Source: Mycobacterium yunnanensis
Lineage (GTDB): Bacteria > Actinomycetota > Actinomycetes > Mycobacteriales > Mycobacteriaceae
DNA length: 64,000 bases
Direction of reading: 5' to 3'
Assembly: GCF_025823185.1 (NCBI RefSeq)
Contig: NZ_JACKVK010000001.1
Location: 380,846 to 444,845, forward strand
Below are positions 1 through 7,847 of this stretch, piece by piece (position 1 is the stretch's first letter; every line of letters starts with the position of its first letter). The notes beneath the pieces are model-generated. The model was not told the origin of the DNA, did not search any database, and saw nothing but the letters and a program-made list of their open reading frames with translations. Position numbers and translations under genes: made by a program.

Positions 1-1236
1 CTGGCCGTCGCCGGGCGGTGCCGTCGTGGTGAAACCAGGGTAGCTGGCGAGCGCCAATTCGACTGCCGACGAGGAGAATTGGCGCCCCACGACCTTCGGA
101 TCGGTGTCGCGGACCACGCACCGCAGCAGCGCGCTGGCAGCCTCCTCGGTGTCGGCGTCGGGATGGTCGGTGCGGGCCAGCGTCCATTCCAGCTCGGCCG
201 GTCGCACCGCCAGGCCGGCCTCCAGTTGACGCTGCACCAGGTCGGCCTTGGCCTCGACGTCGAGACCGGTCAGCACGAACGTCATCGCGTTGCGGAACCC
301 GCCGACGGCGTTGAGGGACACCTTCAGGGTGGGCGGCGGCTCCTCGCCGCGGGCGCCGGCGATCCGGACGCGGTCGGGCCCGTCCTGGCTCAACCGGAGG
401 CTGTCCAGCCGAAGGGTGACGTCGGGATTGGCGTAACGCTCGCCGCCGATCTCGTAGAGCAGCTGGGCGGTGACGGTGTCGACGCTGACCAGGCCTCCTG
501 TACCGGGGTGCTTGGTGATCACGGACGATCCGTCGGCGTCGATCTCGGCGATCGGGAAACCGGGGTGCACGAGGTCGGGCACGTCGCCGAAGAAGGCGAA
601 GTTTCCGCCGGTGGCCTGCGTGCCGCATTCGATGACGTGCCCGGCGGCGACGGCCCCGGCGAGGGCGTCGTAGTCGGTTCGAGTCCAGCCGAAGTGGGCG
701 GCCGCCGGACCGACGATCACCGACGCGTCGGTGACGCGGCCGGTGACGACGACGTCGGCGCCGCCCGCGAGGCACTCGACGATGCCCCAGGCGCCCAGGT
801 AGGCGTTGGCGGCGAGCACGTCGTCGGCGAAGCCGAATTCGGCGCGCCGGGCGACGAGGTCGTCACCCTCGACGTGCGCGACGGCGACCTCGAGGCCGAG
901 TCGTTCGGCCAGCGCCCGGACGGCGGCGGCCAGGCCGGCGGGATTTAGCCCGCCGGCGTTGGCGACGATCTTCGTGCCGGTGTCCAGTGCGGTTCCCAGT
1001 GACTCCTCGAGCTGGGTGAGGAACGTCTTGGCGTAGCCGCGCTCGGGGGACTTGGCGCGGTCGCGGGCCAGGATCAGCATCGTCAGCTCGGCGAGGTAGT
1101 CGCCGGTGAGGTAGTCGAGCTCGCCGCCGGTCACCATCTCGCGCATCGCAGCGTGGCGGTCGCCGTAGAAGCCCGAGCAATTCCCGATGCGCACCGGCCC
1201 GACGCTGCTGCCCTGCGGACGCACTCGAGCTCCCAT
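1..1236 (-). CDS. AtuA-like (DUF1446) acyclic terpene utilisation family protein, 3' end outside window
   Basis: The frame is open for 412 codons from an ATG at 1236 to the window edge, so the C-terminus is missing. The product starts MGARVRPQGSSVGPVRIGNC and carries the family hallmark IVANAGGLNPAGLA (about residues 80-95), then a GADVVVTGRVTDASVIVGPA stretch and an HVIECGTQATGGNF segment. These are typical of the DUF1446/AtuA family linked to acyclic terpene and branched acyl-CoA catabolism. In M. tuberculosis the syntenic gene is Rv0976c, next to accD2 and fadE13, so a role in a carboxylase/acyl-CoA dehydrogenase catabolic operon is likely; the biochemical reaction is not established. The start was chosen because the frame has no nearer upstream ATG and a dyad operator lies just upstream. 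Family assignment is firm, function is inferred. Confidence 0.85.
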   Translation of the reverse strand, partial: MGARVRPQGSSVGPVRIGNCSGFYGDRHAAMREMVTGGELDYLTGDYLAELTMLILARDRAKSPERGYAKTFLTQLEESLGTALDTGTKIVANAGGLNPAGLAAAVRALAERLGLEVAVAHVEGDDLVARRAEFGFADDVLAANAYLGAWGIVECLAGGADVVVTGRVTDASVIVGPAAAHFGWTRTDYDALAGAVAAGHVIECGTQATGGNFAFFGDVPDLVHPGFPIAEIDADGSSVITKHPGTGGLVSVDTVTAQLLYEIGGERYANPDVTLRLDSLRLSQDGPDRVRIAGARGEEPPPTLKVSLNAVGGFRNAMTFVLTGLDVEAKADLVQRQLEAGLAVRPAELEWTLARTDHPDADTEEAASALLRCVVRDTDPKVVGRQFSSSAVELALASYPGFTTTAPPGDGQ

Positions 1237-1255
1237 CGTCGACCATCGTTCAACC

Positions 1256-1275
1256 AACCGGTAGGCCGGTAGGTT
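1256..1275. promoter_or_regulatory. Interrupted palindrome, candidate TetR-type operator of the AtuA-like gene
   Basis: AACC-N4-GGCC-N4-GGTT is a 20-bp dyad 20 bp upstream of the AtuA-like start codon, and further CCGGT/ACCGG units extend to about 1290. The position overlaps where the minus-strand promoter or leader must be. Which regulator binds is unknown. Confidence 0.4.
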
Positions 1276-1431
1276 AGCCGGTACCACCGGTCCCACGTCA
1301 AGGGGCGCGACGGCGTTTTTGGAGGCTGGGTGGCTCTGCGGCTATTCTGAACTGCAATTGCCGACGCCTTGGCAGTAGTCGAGGCGAGTGCGGCGGTCTC
1401 GAAACGAAATCTCAAGAGGAGAAGTACCCCC

Positions 1432-1605
1432 ATGGCTGTGCCGAAGCGGAGAATGTCGCGGTCGAACACCCGTAGTCGGCGGTCGCAGTGGAAGACCGAG
1501 GCCACCGGCCTGGTCAACGTCAACGTCGCAGGTCAGCTGCACAAGGTGCCGCGTCGCCTGCTCAAGGCCGCCCGCCTCGGCCTCATCGACCTCGACCGCC
1601 GCTGA
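1432..1605 (+). CDS. rpmF: 50S ribosomal protein L32
   Basis: This 57-residue basic protein starts [20 protein letters not shown] and has the L32 core [20 protein letters not shown]. It belongs to the large ribosomal subunit. The ATG at 1432 was chosen because AAGAGGAGAAG lies 10-19 nt upstream; an upstream in-frame extension to 1369 has no such site. The protein contains no cysteine, so it is the zinc-independent form that lacks the CxxC pairs found in many bacterial L32 proteins. It lies divergent from the AtuA-like gene and upstream of mprA, as in M. tuberculosis (Rv0979A). Confidence 0.95.
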   Translation: MAVPKRRMSRSNTRSRRSQWKTEATGLVNVNVAGQLHKVPRRLLKAARLGLIDLDRR

Positions 1606-1634
1606 CCTTCTCGTCGCTCCTCTGACGGCGCGCC

Positions 1635-1653
1635 TCTCAGGCCTGTCTCAGAC
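1635..1653 (+). promoter_or_regulatory. MprA box (autoregulation of mprAB)
   Basis: TCTCAGGC-CTG-TCTCAGAC is a 19-bp element made of two 8-bp direct repeats 3 bp apart. This matches the known architecture of MprA sites. It lies 20 bp upstream of the mprA start codon. Confidence 0.75.
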
Positions 1654-1673
1654 ACGGGGTTGAAACTGTCGCT

Positions 1674-2360
1674 GTGCGCATACTCGTGGTTGACGACGAT
1701 CGTGCTGTGCGCGAATCCCTGCGCCGGTCCCTCGCGTTCAACGGATATTCGGTCGACCTGGCGCAGGACGGCCTCGAAGCCCTGGACCTGATCGCCAGCG
1801 ACCGGCCCGACGCGCTGGTGCTCGACGTCATGATGCCCCGACTCGACGGGCTCGAAGTGTGCCGGCAGCTCCGCAGCACCGGTGACGACCTGCCCATCCT
1901 GGTGCTCACCGCCCGCGATTCGGTGTCCGAGCGCGTCGCGGGCCTCGACGCCGGAGCCGACGACTACCTGCCCAAGCCGTTCGCCCTGGAAGAACTGCTG
2001 GCCCGGATGCGGGCCCTGCTGCGGCGACGCGTCCTTCCCGACGACGGCGACTCCGCGGCCCTGACGTTCTCCGACCTCAGCCTCGACCCGGTGACGCGGG
2101 AAGTGACCCGCGGTGAGCGCCAGATCAGCCTGACCAGGACCGAGTTCTCCCTGCTCGAGATGCTGATCGCCAACCCGCGTCGGGTTCTGACCCGCAGCCG
2201 CATCCTCGAAGAGGTGTGGGGCTTCGACTTCCCGACGTCCGGCAACGCCCTCGAGGTCTACGTCGGCTACCTGCGGCGCAAGACCGAGGCCGAGGGCGAG
2301 CCGCGCCTCATCCACACCGTGCGTGGCGTCGGCTACGTGCTGCGCGAGACCCCGCCGTGA
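1674..2360 (+). CDS. mprA: Response regulator MprA (OmpR family)
   Basis: The 228-residue protein has an N-terminal receiver domain (about 1-115) with the acidic pocket VVDDD, phospho-acceptor Asp51 in [14 protein letters not shown], and the conserved Lys in LPKPFAL. A C-terminal winged-helix DNA-binding domain (about 130-228) ends [15 protein letters not shown]. The sequence is nearly identical in pattern to M. tuberculosis MprA, which controls the envelope-stress response, sigE, sigB and pepD. The start is GTG at 1674, directly giving MRILVVDDD. The next gene mprB begins 7 nt after the stop, so the two are co-transcribed. An MprA box upstream suggests positive autoregulation. Confidence 0.97.
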   Translation: MRILVVDDDRAVRESLRRSLAFNGYSVDLAQDGLEALDLIASDRPDALVLDVMMPRLDGLEVCRQLRSTGDDLPILVLTARDSVSERVAGLDAGADDYLPKPFALEELLARMRALLRRRVLPDDGDSAALTFSDLSLDPVTREVTRGERQISLTRTEFSLLEMLIANPRRVLTRSRILEEVWGFDFPTSGNALEVYVGYLRRKTEAEGEPRLIHTVRGVGYVLRETPP

Positions 2361-2367
2361 CGCCCTG

Positions 2368-3888
2368 ATGGGTTCGGTCCGCTCGCCGTTCTGGTCGCGG
2401 TCCCGCGAACGACGCGCCCCCGACGTGCAGCCCTACGTCACGCACCGCGCCAGTTCGGTGTCGCTGCGCTGGCGCGTGATGCTGCTCGCGATGTCGATGG
2501 TGGCGATGGTGGTGGTCCTGATGGGCCTGGCCGTCTACGCGGTGGTGTCCCGCGCCCTCTACGACGACATCGACAACCAGCTGCAGATTCGCGCTCGGCT
2601 GCTCATCGAGAGCGGCCTGCTGGCCGTGGACCCGGGCAAGGCGATCGAGGGCACGGCCTACTCCGACGTCAACGCCATGTTCGTGATGCCGGGCCGGTCC
2701 ATCTACACCGCGAACCAGGAGGGTCAGACGCTGCCCCTCGGTGACCCCGAGAAGGCCGTCATCCAGGGAAACCTGCGAATGTCGTTGCGCACCGTCAACT
2801 TTCAGCGCGTGCTGGCCGTCCACCTGCCCAGCGGCGATTCCCTGCTGATCTCGAAGAGCCTCGACCCGACCGGCAAGGTGATCAAACGCCTCGGCACCAT
2901 CCTGCTGATCGTCGGCGGCTTGGGCATGGCCGTCGCCGCGATCGCCGGCGGCATGGTGGCCCGGACGGGGTTGCGCCCCGTGGCGCGACTGACCGACGCC
3001 GCCGAACGCGTGGCCCGAACCGACGACCTGAGACCCATCCCGGTGCACGGCAGCGACGAGTTGGCCCGCCTCACCGAGGCGTTCAACATGATGCTGCGAG
3101 CGCTGACCGAGTCGCGCGAGCGTCAGGCGCGGCTGGTCACCGACGCGGGCCACGAACTGCGCACCCCGCTGACGTCGCTGCGCACCAACGTCGAACTCCT
3201 GATGGCCTCGATGGCGCCCGGCGCGCCGAGCATCCCCGAGGAGGAGATGGCCGGGCTGCGCGCCGACGTGATCGCCCAGATCGAGGAACTGTCGACCCTC
3301 GTCGGCGACCTGGTGGACCTGAGCCGGGAGGATGCGGGCGTCACCATCCACGAACCGGTCGACCTCGCCGACGTCGTCGACCGCAGCCTTGAACGAGTTC
3401 GTCGGCGGCGCAACGACATCGACTTCGACGTCCACACCGTCCGGTGGCAGGTCTACGGCGACGAGGCCACCTTGTCCCGGGCCGTGCTCAACCTTCTCGA
3501 CAATGCCGCGAAGTGGAGCCCGCCCGGTGGCCGGGTCGGCGTGCGGCTTGCGCAGGTCGACCCGAACTACGCCGAGCTGGTGGTGTCCGACCAGGGGCCC
3601 GGCATTCCGCCGAGTGAACGCGAGCTGGTGTTCGAGCGCTTCTACCGGTCCACCTCGGCGCGGTCGATGTCCGGCTCGGGCCTTGGCTTGGCGATCGTCA
3701 AACAGGTCGTCGTGAAACACGGTGGGACGCTTCGCATCGACTACGCGACGCCTCAGGCCGATCCGCCCGGGACGTCGATCTTCGTCCTCCTTCCTGGCAG
3801 ACCGCTGGTCGACGGTGCAGTCGCGGTCGGCGCGACACGCGAGGTCGGTGCGTTGGACGGCGTGGCCGGTAGCGCCGAGAATGGGTGA
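2368..3888 (+). CDS. mprB: Sensor histidine kinase MprB
   Basis: The 506-residue membrane kinase has TM1 at about 36-60, an extracytoplasmic sensor (about 61-175, with the conserved GTAYSDVNAM segment), TM2 at about 176-198 and a HAMP domain. The dimerisation/phospho-acceptor helix contains VTDAGHELRTPLTSL (His262). The ATPase domain shows the N box LNLLDNAAKW, G1 DQGPGIP and G2 GSGLGLAIV. It phosphorylates MprA in response to cell-envelope stress; in M. tuberculosis the sensor binds the chaperone DnaK. The ATG at 2368 fits the M. tuberculosis length better than the upstream ATG at 2323, which would overlap mprA. The N-terminal cytoplasmic tail is longer than in M. tuberculosis. Confidence 0.96.
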   Translation: MGSVRSPFWSRSRERRAPDVQPYVTHRASSVSLRWRVMLLAMSMVAMVVVLMGLAVYAVVSRALYDDIDNQLQIRARLLIESGLLAVDPGKAIEGTAYSDVNAMFVMPGRSIYTANQEGQTLPLGDPEKAVIQGNLRMSLRTVNFQRVLAVHLPSGDSLLISKSLDPTGKVIKRLGTILLIVGGLGMAVAAIAGGMVARTGLRPVARLTDAAERVARTDDLRPIPVHGSDELARLTEAFNMMLRALTESRERQARLVTDAGHELRTPLTSLRTNVELLMASMAPGAPSIPEEEMAGLRADVIAQIEELSTLVGDLVDLSREDAGVTIHEPVDLADVVDRSLERVRRRRNDIDFDVHTVRWQVYGDEATLSRAVLNLLDNAAKWSPPGGRVGVRLAQVDPNYAELVVSDQGPGIPPSERELVFERFYRSTSARSMSGSGLGLAIVKQVVVKHGGTLRIDYATPQADPPGTSIFVLLPGRPLVDGAVAVGATREVGALDGVAGSAENG

Positions 3889-3926
3889 CCGGGGCACCGG
3901 AAGTTCTGGGCAAGTCCCGAAAGATC

Positions 3927-3945
3927 TCTAAGTGGATTCTCAGCC
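3927..3945 (+). promoter_or_regulatory. MprA box upstream of pepD
   Basis: TCTAAGTG-GAT-TCTCAGCC has the same 8-3-8 direct-repeat layout as the site before mprA. It lies 84 bp before the pepD start, so pepD probably has its own MprA-dependent promoter besides read-through from mprAB. Confidence 0.65.
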
Positions 3946-4029
3946 CAGGGGGGCACTGTCAGAGGACATCTTTCGTTACCACGACAGACCGCTGACGTAC
4001 ACGACTCGAAAGAAGAGCCAACAGCCGCA

Positions 4030-5379
4030 ATGACGAACCATCCGAGGTACTCGCCGCCACCGCAGCCCGGTCAACACACCGGTGCGCACGAGGCCGCGGC
4101 GCCGGGCTACCCCGGCCAGCATCGCAGCGGTGCCTACCCGCAGCAGTCCTATGACTGGCGCTACGCGACGCAACCCCCGCAGGGTTCGCCCGCCTCGCAC
4201 GCCTATCGCGGGCCGCACGATCCGTACCGCGGCGACCCCACCCGGATGATGCCCGCCCCACCGACGTCGCCCCGCAACCGCTCCCGGGCCGGCCGGCTGA
4301 CGGTGGGCGCGTTGGCGATCGCGGTCGTCTCGGCGGGCATCGGCGGCGGCGTCGCGACCCTGGTGCAACCCGGTCGGCCGTCGTGGAGTTCGACGTCCTC
4401 GGGTGCGACGCCCGGCGTGCCGGCGGCGAGCCTGCCGGCTGGATCGGTCGAGCAGGTCGCGGCCAAGGTCGTGCCCAGCGTGGTGAAACTCGAGACCGAC
4501 ATGGGCAGGCAGTCCGAGGAGGGGTCGGGCATCATCCTGTCCTCCGACGGCCTCATCCTGACCAACAACCACGTCGTGGCCGCCGCCAACGGTGGTCCCG
4601 GAGTCCCGGCGGGCGGCGTCCAGACCAAGGTGACCTTCGCCAACGGAGCGACGACGACGTTCAAGGTCGTCGGCACGGATCCCAGCAGCGACATCGCGGT
4701 CGTGCAGGCCGTCGGGGCCAGCGGACTCGCCCCGATCACGCTGGGCTCGTCGGGCAACCTGCGCGTCGGCCAGGACGTCGTCGCAATCGGGTCGCCGCTC
4801 GGCCTCGAGGGCACCGTGACCACCGGCATCGTCAGCGCGCTGAACCGCCCCGTGGCCGCCGGTGGCGACGCCCAGAACCAGAACACCGTGCTCGACGCCA
4901 TCCAGACCGACGCGGCGATCAACCCCGGCAACTCCGGCGGCGCGCTGGTGAACATGAACGGCGAGCTGGTGGGCGTGAACTCCGCCATCGCCACGCTCGG
5001 CGGCGACTCGGGTCAATCGCAGAGCGGCTCGATCGGCCTTGGGTTCGCGATCCCGGTCGACCAGGCCAAGCGGATCGCCGACGAGCTGATTCAGAGCGGC
5101 ACCGCATCGCATGCCTCACTCGGCGTTCAGGTGGGCAACGACGCAAGCGTGGACGGCGCCAAGATCGTCGACGTGACGGCAGGCGGCGCCGCCTCGGCGG
5201 CGGGCATGCCGGCCGGGGTGGTGGTCACCAAGGTCGACGACCGGGTCATCGGCAGCGCCGACGCGTTGGTCGCGGCGGTACGGTCGCGGGCCCCCGGTGA
5301 CAAGGTGACGCTGACCTACCTCGACGCCTCGGGTAAGCCGCAGACCGTGTCCGTCACCCTGGGCAAGGCGCAGCAGTGA
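4030..5379 (+). CDS. pepD: HtrA-family serine protease PepD
   Basis: The 449-residue protein starts with a Pro/Gln/His-rich cytoplasmic tail (about 1-85) and one transmembrane helix (about 91-112). The trypsin-like domain (about 145-340) has catalytic His181 (LTNNHVV), Asp221 (SSDIAVVQ) and Ser302 (NPGNSGGAL). A C-terminal PDZ domain spans about 355-445. It is the extracytoplasmic quality-control protease of the MprAB/SigE envelope-stress circuit. Gene order mprA-mprB-pepD-moaB2 matches Rv0981-Rv0984. All catalytic residues are present. Confidence 0.95.
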   Translation: MTNHPRYSPPPQPGQHTGAHEAAAPGYPGQHRSGAYPQQSYDWRYATQPPQGSPASHAYRGPHDPYRGDPTRMMPAPPTSPRNRSRAGRLTVGALAIAVVSAGIGGGVATLVQPGRPSWSSTSSGATPGVPAASLPAGSVEQVAAKVVPSVVKLETDMGRQSEEGSGIILSSDGLILTNNHVVAAANGGPGVPAGGVQTKVTFANGATTTFKVVGTDPSSDIAVVQAVGASGLAPITLGSSGNLRVGQDVVAIGSPLGLEGTVTTGIVSALNRPVAAGGDAQNQNTVLDAIQTDAAINPGNSGGALVNMNGELVGVNSAIATLGGDSGQSQSGSIGLGFAIPVDQAKRIADELIQSGTASHASLGVQVGNDASVDGAKIVDVTAGGAASAAGMPAGVVVTKVDDRVIGSADALVAAVRSRAPGDKVTLTYLDASGKPQTVSVTLGKAQQ

Positions 5380-5450
5380 CGGTCGCGCCGGGTCGCCCGG
5401 AGCTCAGGATCGCTTCGCCCGCGTCGGCGGCGGGATATACGGTTGCCTTC

Positions 5451-5948
5451 ATGGAACAGCCTGGTGAGTTGGTGGGTCGCGCACTCGTCGTCGTCGTCGA
5501 CGACCGGACCGCGCACGGAGATGAAGAGGACCACAGTGGTCCGGTAGTCACCGAGCTGCTGGGTGAGGCGGGGTTCGTCGTCGACGGGGTCGTCGTGGTG
5601 TCCGCCGACGAGATCGAGATTCGCAACGCTCTCAACACCGCCGTCATCGGCGGCGTGGACCTCGTCGTGTCGGTGGGAGGCACCGGGGTCACGCCCCGCG
5701 ACGTCACGCCGGAGGCCACCCGGACGATCCTCGATCGCGAGCTGCTCGGCATCTCCGAGGCCCTCCGTGCCTCCGGGCTGTCGGCGGGGCTGGTCGACGC
5801 GGGCGTCTCGCGCGGCTTGGCGGGTATTTCGGGGAGCACCCTGGTCGTCAACATCGCGGGTTCGCGCGGTGCCGTCCGGGACGGCATGGCGACGCTGGGA
5901 CCGCTTGCCGTCCAGATCATCGGCCAGCTGTCCAGCCTCGAGATCTAG
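5451..5948 (+). CDS. moaB2: MoaB/Mog-family molybdopterin-binding protein MoaB2
   Basis: The 165-residue protein has the MoaB/Mog domain with DDRTAHGDEEDHSGP, the molybdopterin-binding VSVGGTGVTPRDVTPEATR and a GLAGISGSTLVVNIAGS motif. It acts in molybdenum cofactor biosynthesis, at molybdopterin adenylylation. A GTG at 5376 overlapping the pepD stop would add 25 residues with no counterpart in M. tuberculosis MoaB2. The ATG at 5451 gives the family length. TATACG at 5436-5441 lies 9 nt before this ATG, which fits a leaderless mRNA; no good ribosome-binding site is visible. Confidence 0.93.
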   Translation: MEQPGELVGRALVVVVDDRTAHGDEEDHSGPVVTELLGEAGFVVDGVVVVSADEIEIRNALNTAVIGGVDLVVSVGGTGVTPRDVTPEATRTILDRELLGISEALRASGLSAGLVDAGVSRGLAGISGSTLVVNIAGSRGAVRDGMATLGPLAVQIIGQLSSLEI

Positions 5949-6079
5949 GCTTCGTGGCGTCTCCGTCGCCCACCGATCCCCGCGAGCTCCGCTCGGCGGG
6001 GCGGTTGGCGTATGAGGGTGCGGCACATAGTCATCCCGGTTTGGCGCTGCGGAGATGTGAGCGGTCACGAGCGACGAAA

Positions 6080-6095
6080 TGTGATGTTCATCACA
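6080..6095. promoter_or_regulatory. Perfect CRP-type binding site
   Basis: TGTGA-TGTTCA-TCACA is an exact TGTGA-N6-TCACA palindrome, the consensus for mycobacterial cAMP receptor protein. It ends 13 nt before the GTG start of the next small ORF. That position would repress a promoter just upstream, or activate one if the transcript begins farther downstream, towards the porin gene. Confidence 0.7.
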
Positions 6096-6108
6096 ATGGA
6101 GCGTCGAC

Positions 6109-6267
6109 GTGACCGAGAATTCACAGCCGCGACGCCTGGCAGTTAACAAGATTTTTGGTGAAAGCCTTCCCGAGACCACCAAGGACGAGTGGGATGACGA
6201 GGCCACCGACCGTGGTCGCGAGCGCGACGACTGGCTGAGGGACAACGTCCCTCCCCACCACGGCTGA
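6109..6267 (+). CDS. Small conserved-looking acidic protein, 52 residues
   Basis: GTG ACC GAG opens a 52-residue frame beginning MTENSQPRRLAVNKIFGESL and continuing with an Asp/Glu/Arg-rich part (PETTKDEWDDEATDRGRERD) to a His-His-Gly end. TGGAG lies 8 nt upstream. Amino-acid composition and strong third-position GC support coding. No domain, signal peptide or membrane segment is visible. I recall similar short mycobacterial hypothetical proteins but assign no function. The perfect CRP site just upstream suggests cAMP/carbon control. Confidence 0.65.
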   Translation: MTENSQPRRLAVNKIFGESLPETTKDEWDDEATDRGRERDDWLRDNVPPHHG

Positions 6268-6641
6268 GCTGCGGTTTCCTTCCTCTTTCGGGCGTCCGAC
6301 GAGGCGCGCGAACGCCGCTGAAATCCCGTCCCGACCGGGGCCGAAATCCGACGCGAGGCGCCGTACCGGAGTGCTCGCACGGACCGAATTCTCGCGCCGG
6401 TAGATGAAGCAAACATTGCCGGGCACAAACCGCGCCCACTGTTGAGCACCCGTACGCGTTGCCGGGCGGAGGCCCCGCCGTTATGTTTCTCGTCGTCTAA
6501 CGATGAGCTTTACGTAAGAACCGAATGTGGAATTTCTAATTTCCTCCACATCAAGCTCTTGCGAGGTGTCAGGCTTAGCCGTAGAGCCGGGCACTCACAG
6601 GAACACGGACCGCAAGGTCCGTCACGACAGCTAGGGAGATC
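6268..6641 (+). promoter_or_regulatory. Non-coding region upstream of the porin gene
   Basis: No convincing gene lies in these 374 bp. The region is AT-richer than its surroundings (TTTACGTAAG and AATTTCTAATTTCC around 6510-6545). It contains a perfect 7-bp inverted repeat, ATGTGGA at 6525-6531 and TCCACAT at 6545-6551. AGCTAGGGAGATC precedes the porin ATG as ribosome-binding site. M. smegmatis mspA is known to need a long upstream region for full expression, so this stretch is probably promoter plus structured leader. Confidence 0.55.
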
Positions 6642-7265
6642 ATGAAGGCAATCAGTCGGGTGCTGGTCGCACTGGTAGCAGCGTTTGCGGCGCTCCTCAC
6701 CAGCACGGGCACCTCTCACGCAGGCCTGGACAACGAGCTGAGCCTGGTCGACGGCCAGGACCGGACGCTGACGGTTCAGCAGTGGGACACCTTCCTCAAC
6801 GGTGTCTTCCCGCTCGACCGCAACCGCCTCACCCGCGAGTGGTTCCACTCGGGCCGCGCAAAGTTCATCGTCGCCGGCCCCGGTGCCGACGAGTTCGAGG
6901 GCACGCTGGAGCTCGGCTACCAGATCGGCTTCCCGTGGTCGCTGGGCGTTGGCATCAACTTCAGCTACACCACCCCGAACATCCTGCTCGACGACGCGAC
7001 GCCGGCGAACCCGCTGCAGGTCATCACCCCGAACCTGTTCCCGGGTGTGTCCATCAGCGCCGACCTCGGCAACGGCCCCGGCATCCAGGAAGTCGCGACC
7101 TTCTCGGTCGACGTCAAGGGTGCCTCCGGTGGGGTCGCGGTCTCGAACGCTCACGGAACGGTCACCGGCGCTGCCGGCGGCGTGCTCCTGCGTCCGTTCG
7201 CACGGCTCATCGCCTCGACGGGTGACAGCGTCACCACGTACGGCGAACCGTGGAACATGAACTAA
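6642..7265 (+). CDS. mspA: MspA-family outer-membrane porin
   Basis: The 207-residue precursor has a Sec signal peptide (1-27, cleavage after SHA) and a 180-residue mature chain starting GLDNELSLVDGQDRTLTVQQ. Nearly the whole chain matches M. smegmatis MspA, including LELGYQIGFPWSLGVGINFS and the C-terminal GDSVTTYGEPWNMN. MspA forms an octameric channel in the mycobacterial outer membrane for small hydrophilic nutrients. At the constriction MspA has Asp90, Asp91 and Asp93; here residues 90-91 are Asp-Asp but 93 is Thr, and the loop that follows is four residues shorter. Whether it is the mspA orthologue or an mspB/C/D-type paralogue cannot be decided here. Confidence 0.95.
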   Translation: MKAISRVLVALVAAFAALLTSTGTSHAGLDNELSLVDGQDRTLTVQQWDTFLNGVFPLDRNRLTREWFHSGRAKFIVAGPGADEFEGTLELGYQIGFPWSLGVGINFSYTTPNILLDDATPANPLQVITPNLFPGVSISADLGNGPGIQEVATFSVDVKGASGGVAVSNAHGTVTGAAGGVLLRPFARLIASTGDSVTTYGEPWNMN

Positions 7266-7284
7266 CTCCCTAGTTCACACGAAA

Positions 7285-7313
7285 ACAGCCCCCGGCCATC
7301 GGCCGGGGGCTGT
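7285..7313. terminator. Bidirectional terminator between porin gene and mscL
   Basis: A 13-bp perfect stem (ACAGCCCCCGGCC with its complement) closes a 3-nt ATC loop. It sits between the convergent porin and mscL stop codons and is flanked by A-rich (left) and T-containing (right) sequence. Confidence 0.85.
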
Positions 7314-7326
7314 CTTCGTATGTGCG

Positions 7327-7773
7327 CTACCGGTCGGCGCTGGTGTGCTTCGCCGTGTCGGGGCTTGGGCCGGTGCCGGGGCCGGTGACCGTCTCGGCGC
7401 TCGCACCGTCCTTGAGGAGGTTGCGGATTTCGGTGAGCAGGCTGAGTTCGGTGTCGCCAGCCTGCTCGACCTCGCCCTTCTTCCGGAGCCGGTTGTACGG
7501 GACCACCACCAGGAAGTAGACGACAGCGGCAACCAGGACGAAGTTGATGGCCGCGGAGATCAGCACGTTCAGATCGATGAACTGACCACCGCCGATGTTG
7601 ATCTTCAGGACACCGACGTCGGTGCTGCTGGCGCCGATCCGGCTGGTCAGCGGAGTGATGATGCTGTCGGTGAAGGTCTTCACCAGGGCGGTGAACGCCG
7701 TGCCGATGACCACCGCGACCGACAGGTCGACGATGTTGCCGCGGGAGAGAAACTCCTTGAATCCCTTGAGCAC
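7327..7773 (-). CDS. mscL: Large-conductance mechanosensitive channel MscL
   Basis: The 148-residue protein starts [20 protein letters not shown], the conserved N-terminal amphipathic helix running into TM1 (about 15-45). TM2 spans about 70-95 ([20 protein letters not shown]). The cytoplasmic bundle helix is at about 100-125. It forms a pentameric pore that opens under hypo-osmotic membrane tension. It is the last gene of a minus-strand row ruc - SAF gene - mscL, with a 74-nt gap to the SAF gene, and ends at the shared terminator. Confidence 0.96.
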   Translation of the reverse strand: MLKGFKEFLSRGNIVDLSVAVVIGTAFTALVKTFTDSIITPLTSRIGASSTDVGVLKINIGGGQFIDLNVLISAAINFVLVAAVVYFLVVVPYNRLRKKGEVEQAGDTELSLLTEIRNLLKDGASAETVTGPGTGPSPDTAKHTSADR

Positions 7774-7847
7774 GCGGATTCCTCCTCAGTTGGTGGTCAG
7801 GCCGTGCGCCGTGACCCGTGCGGCAACGCTAGCCCGAAGGTCCGAAT

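Noticed and set aside
2308..3897. Long minus-strand frame opposite mprB
   Set aside because: It mirrors mprB exactly, is rich in His, Arg, Gly and Gln without any domain, and is an artefact of high GC content.
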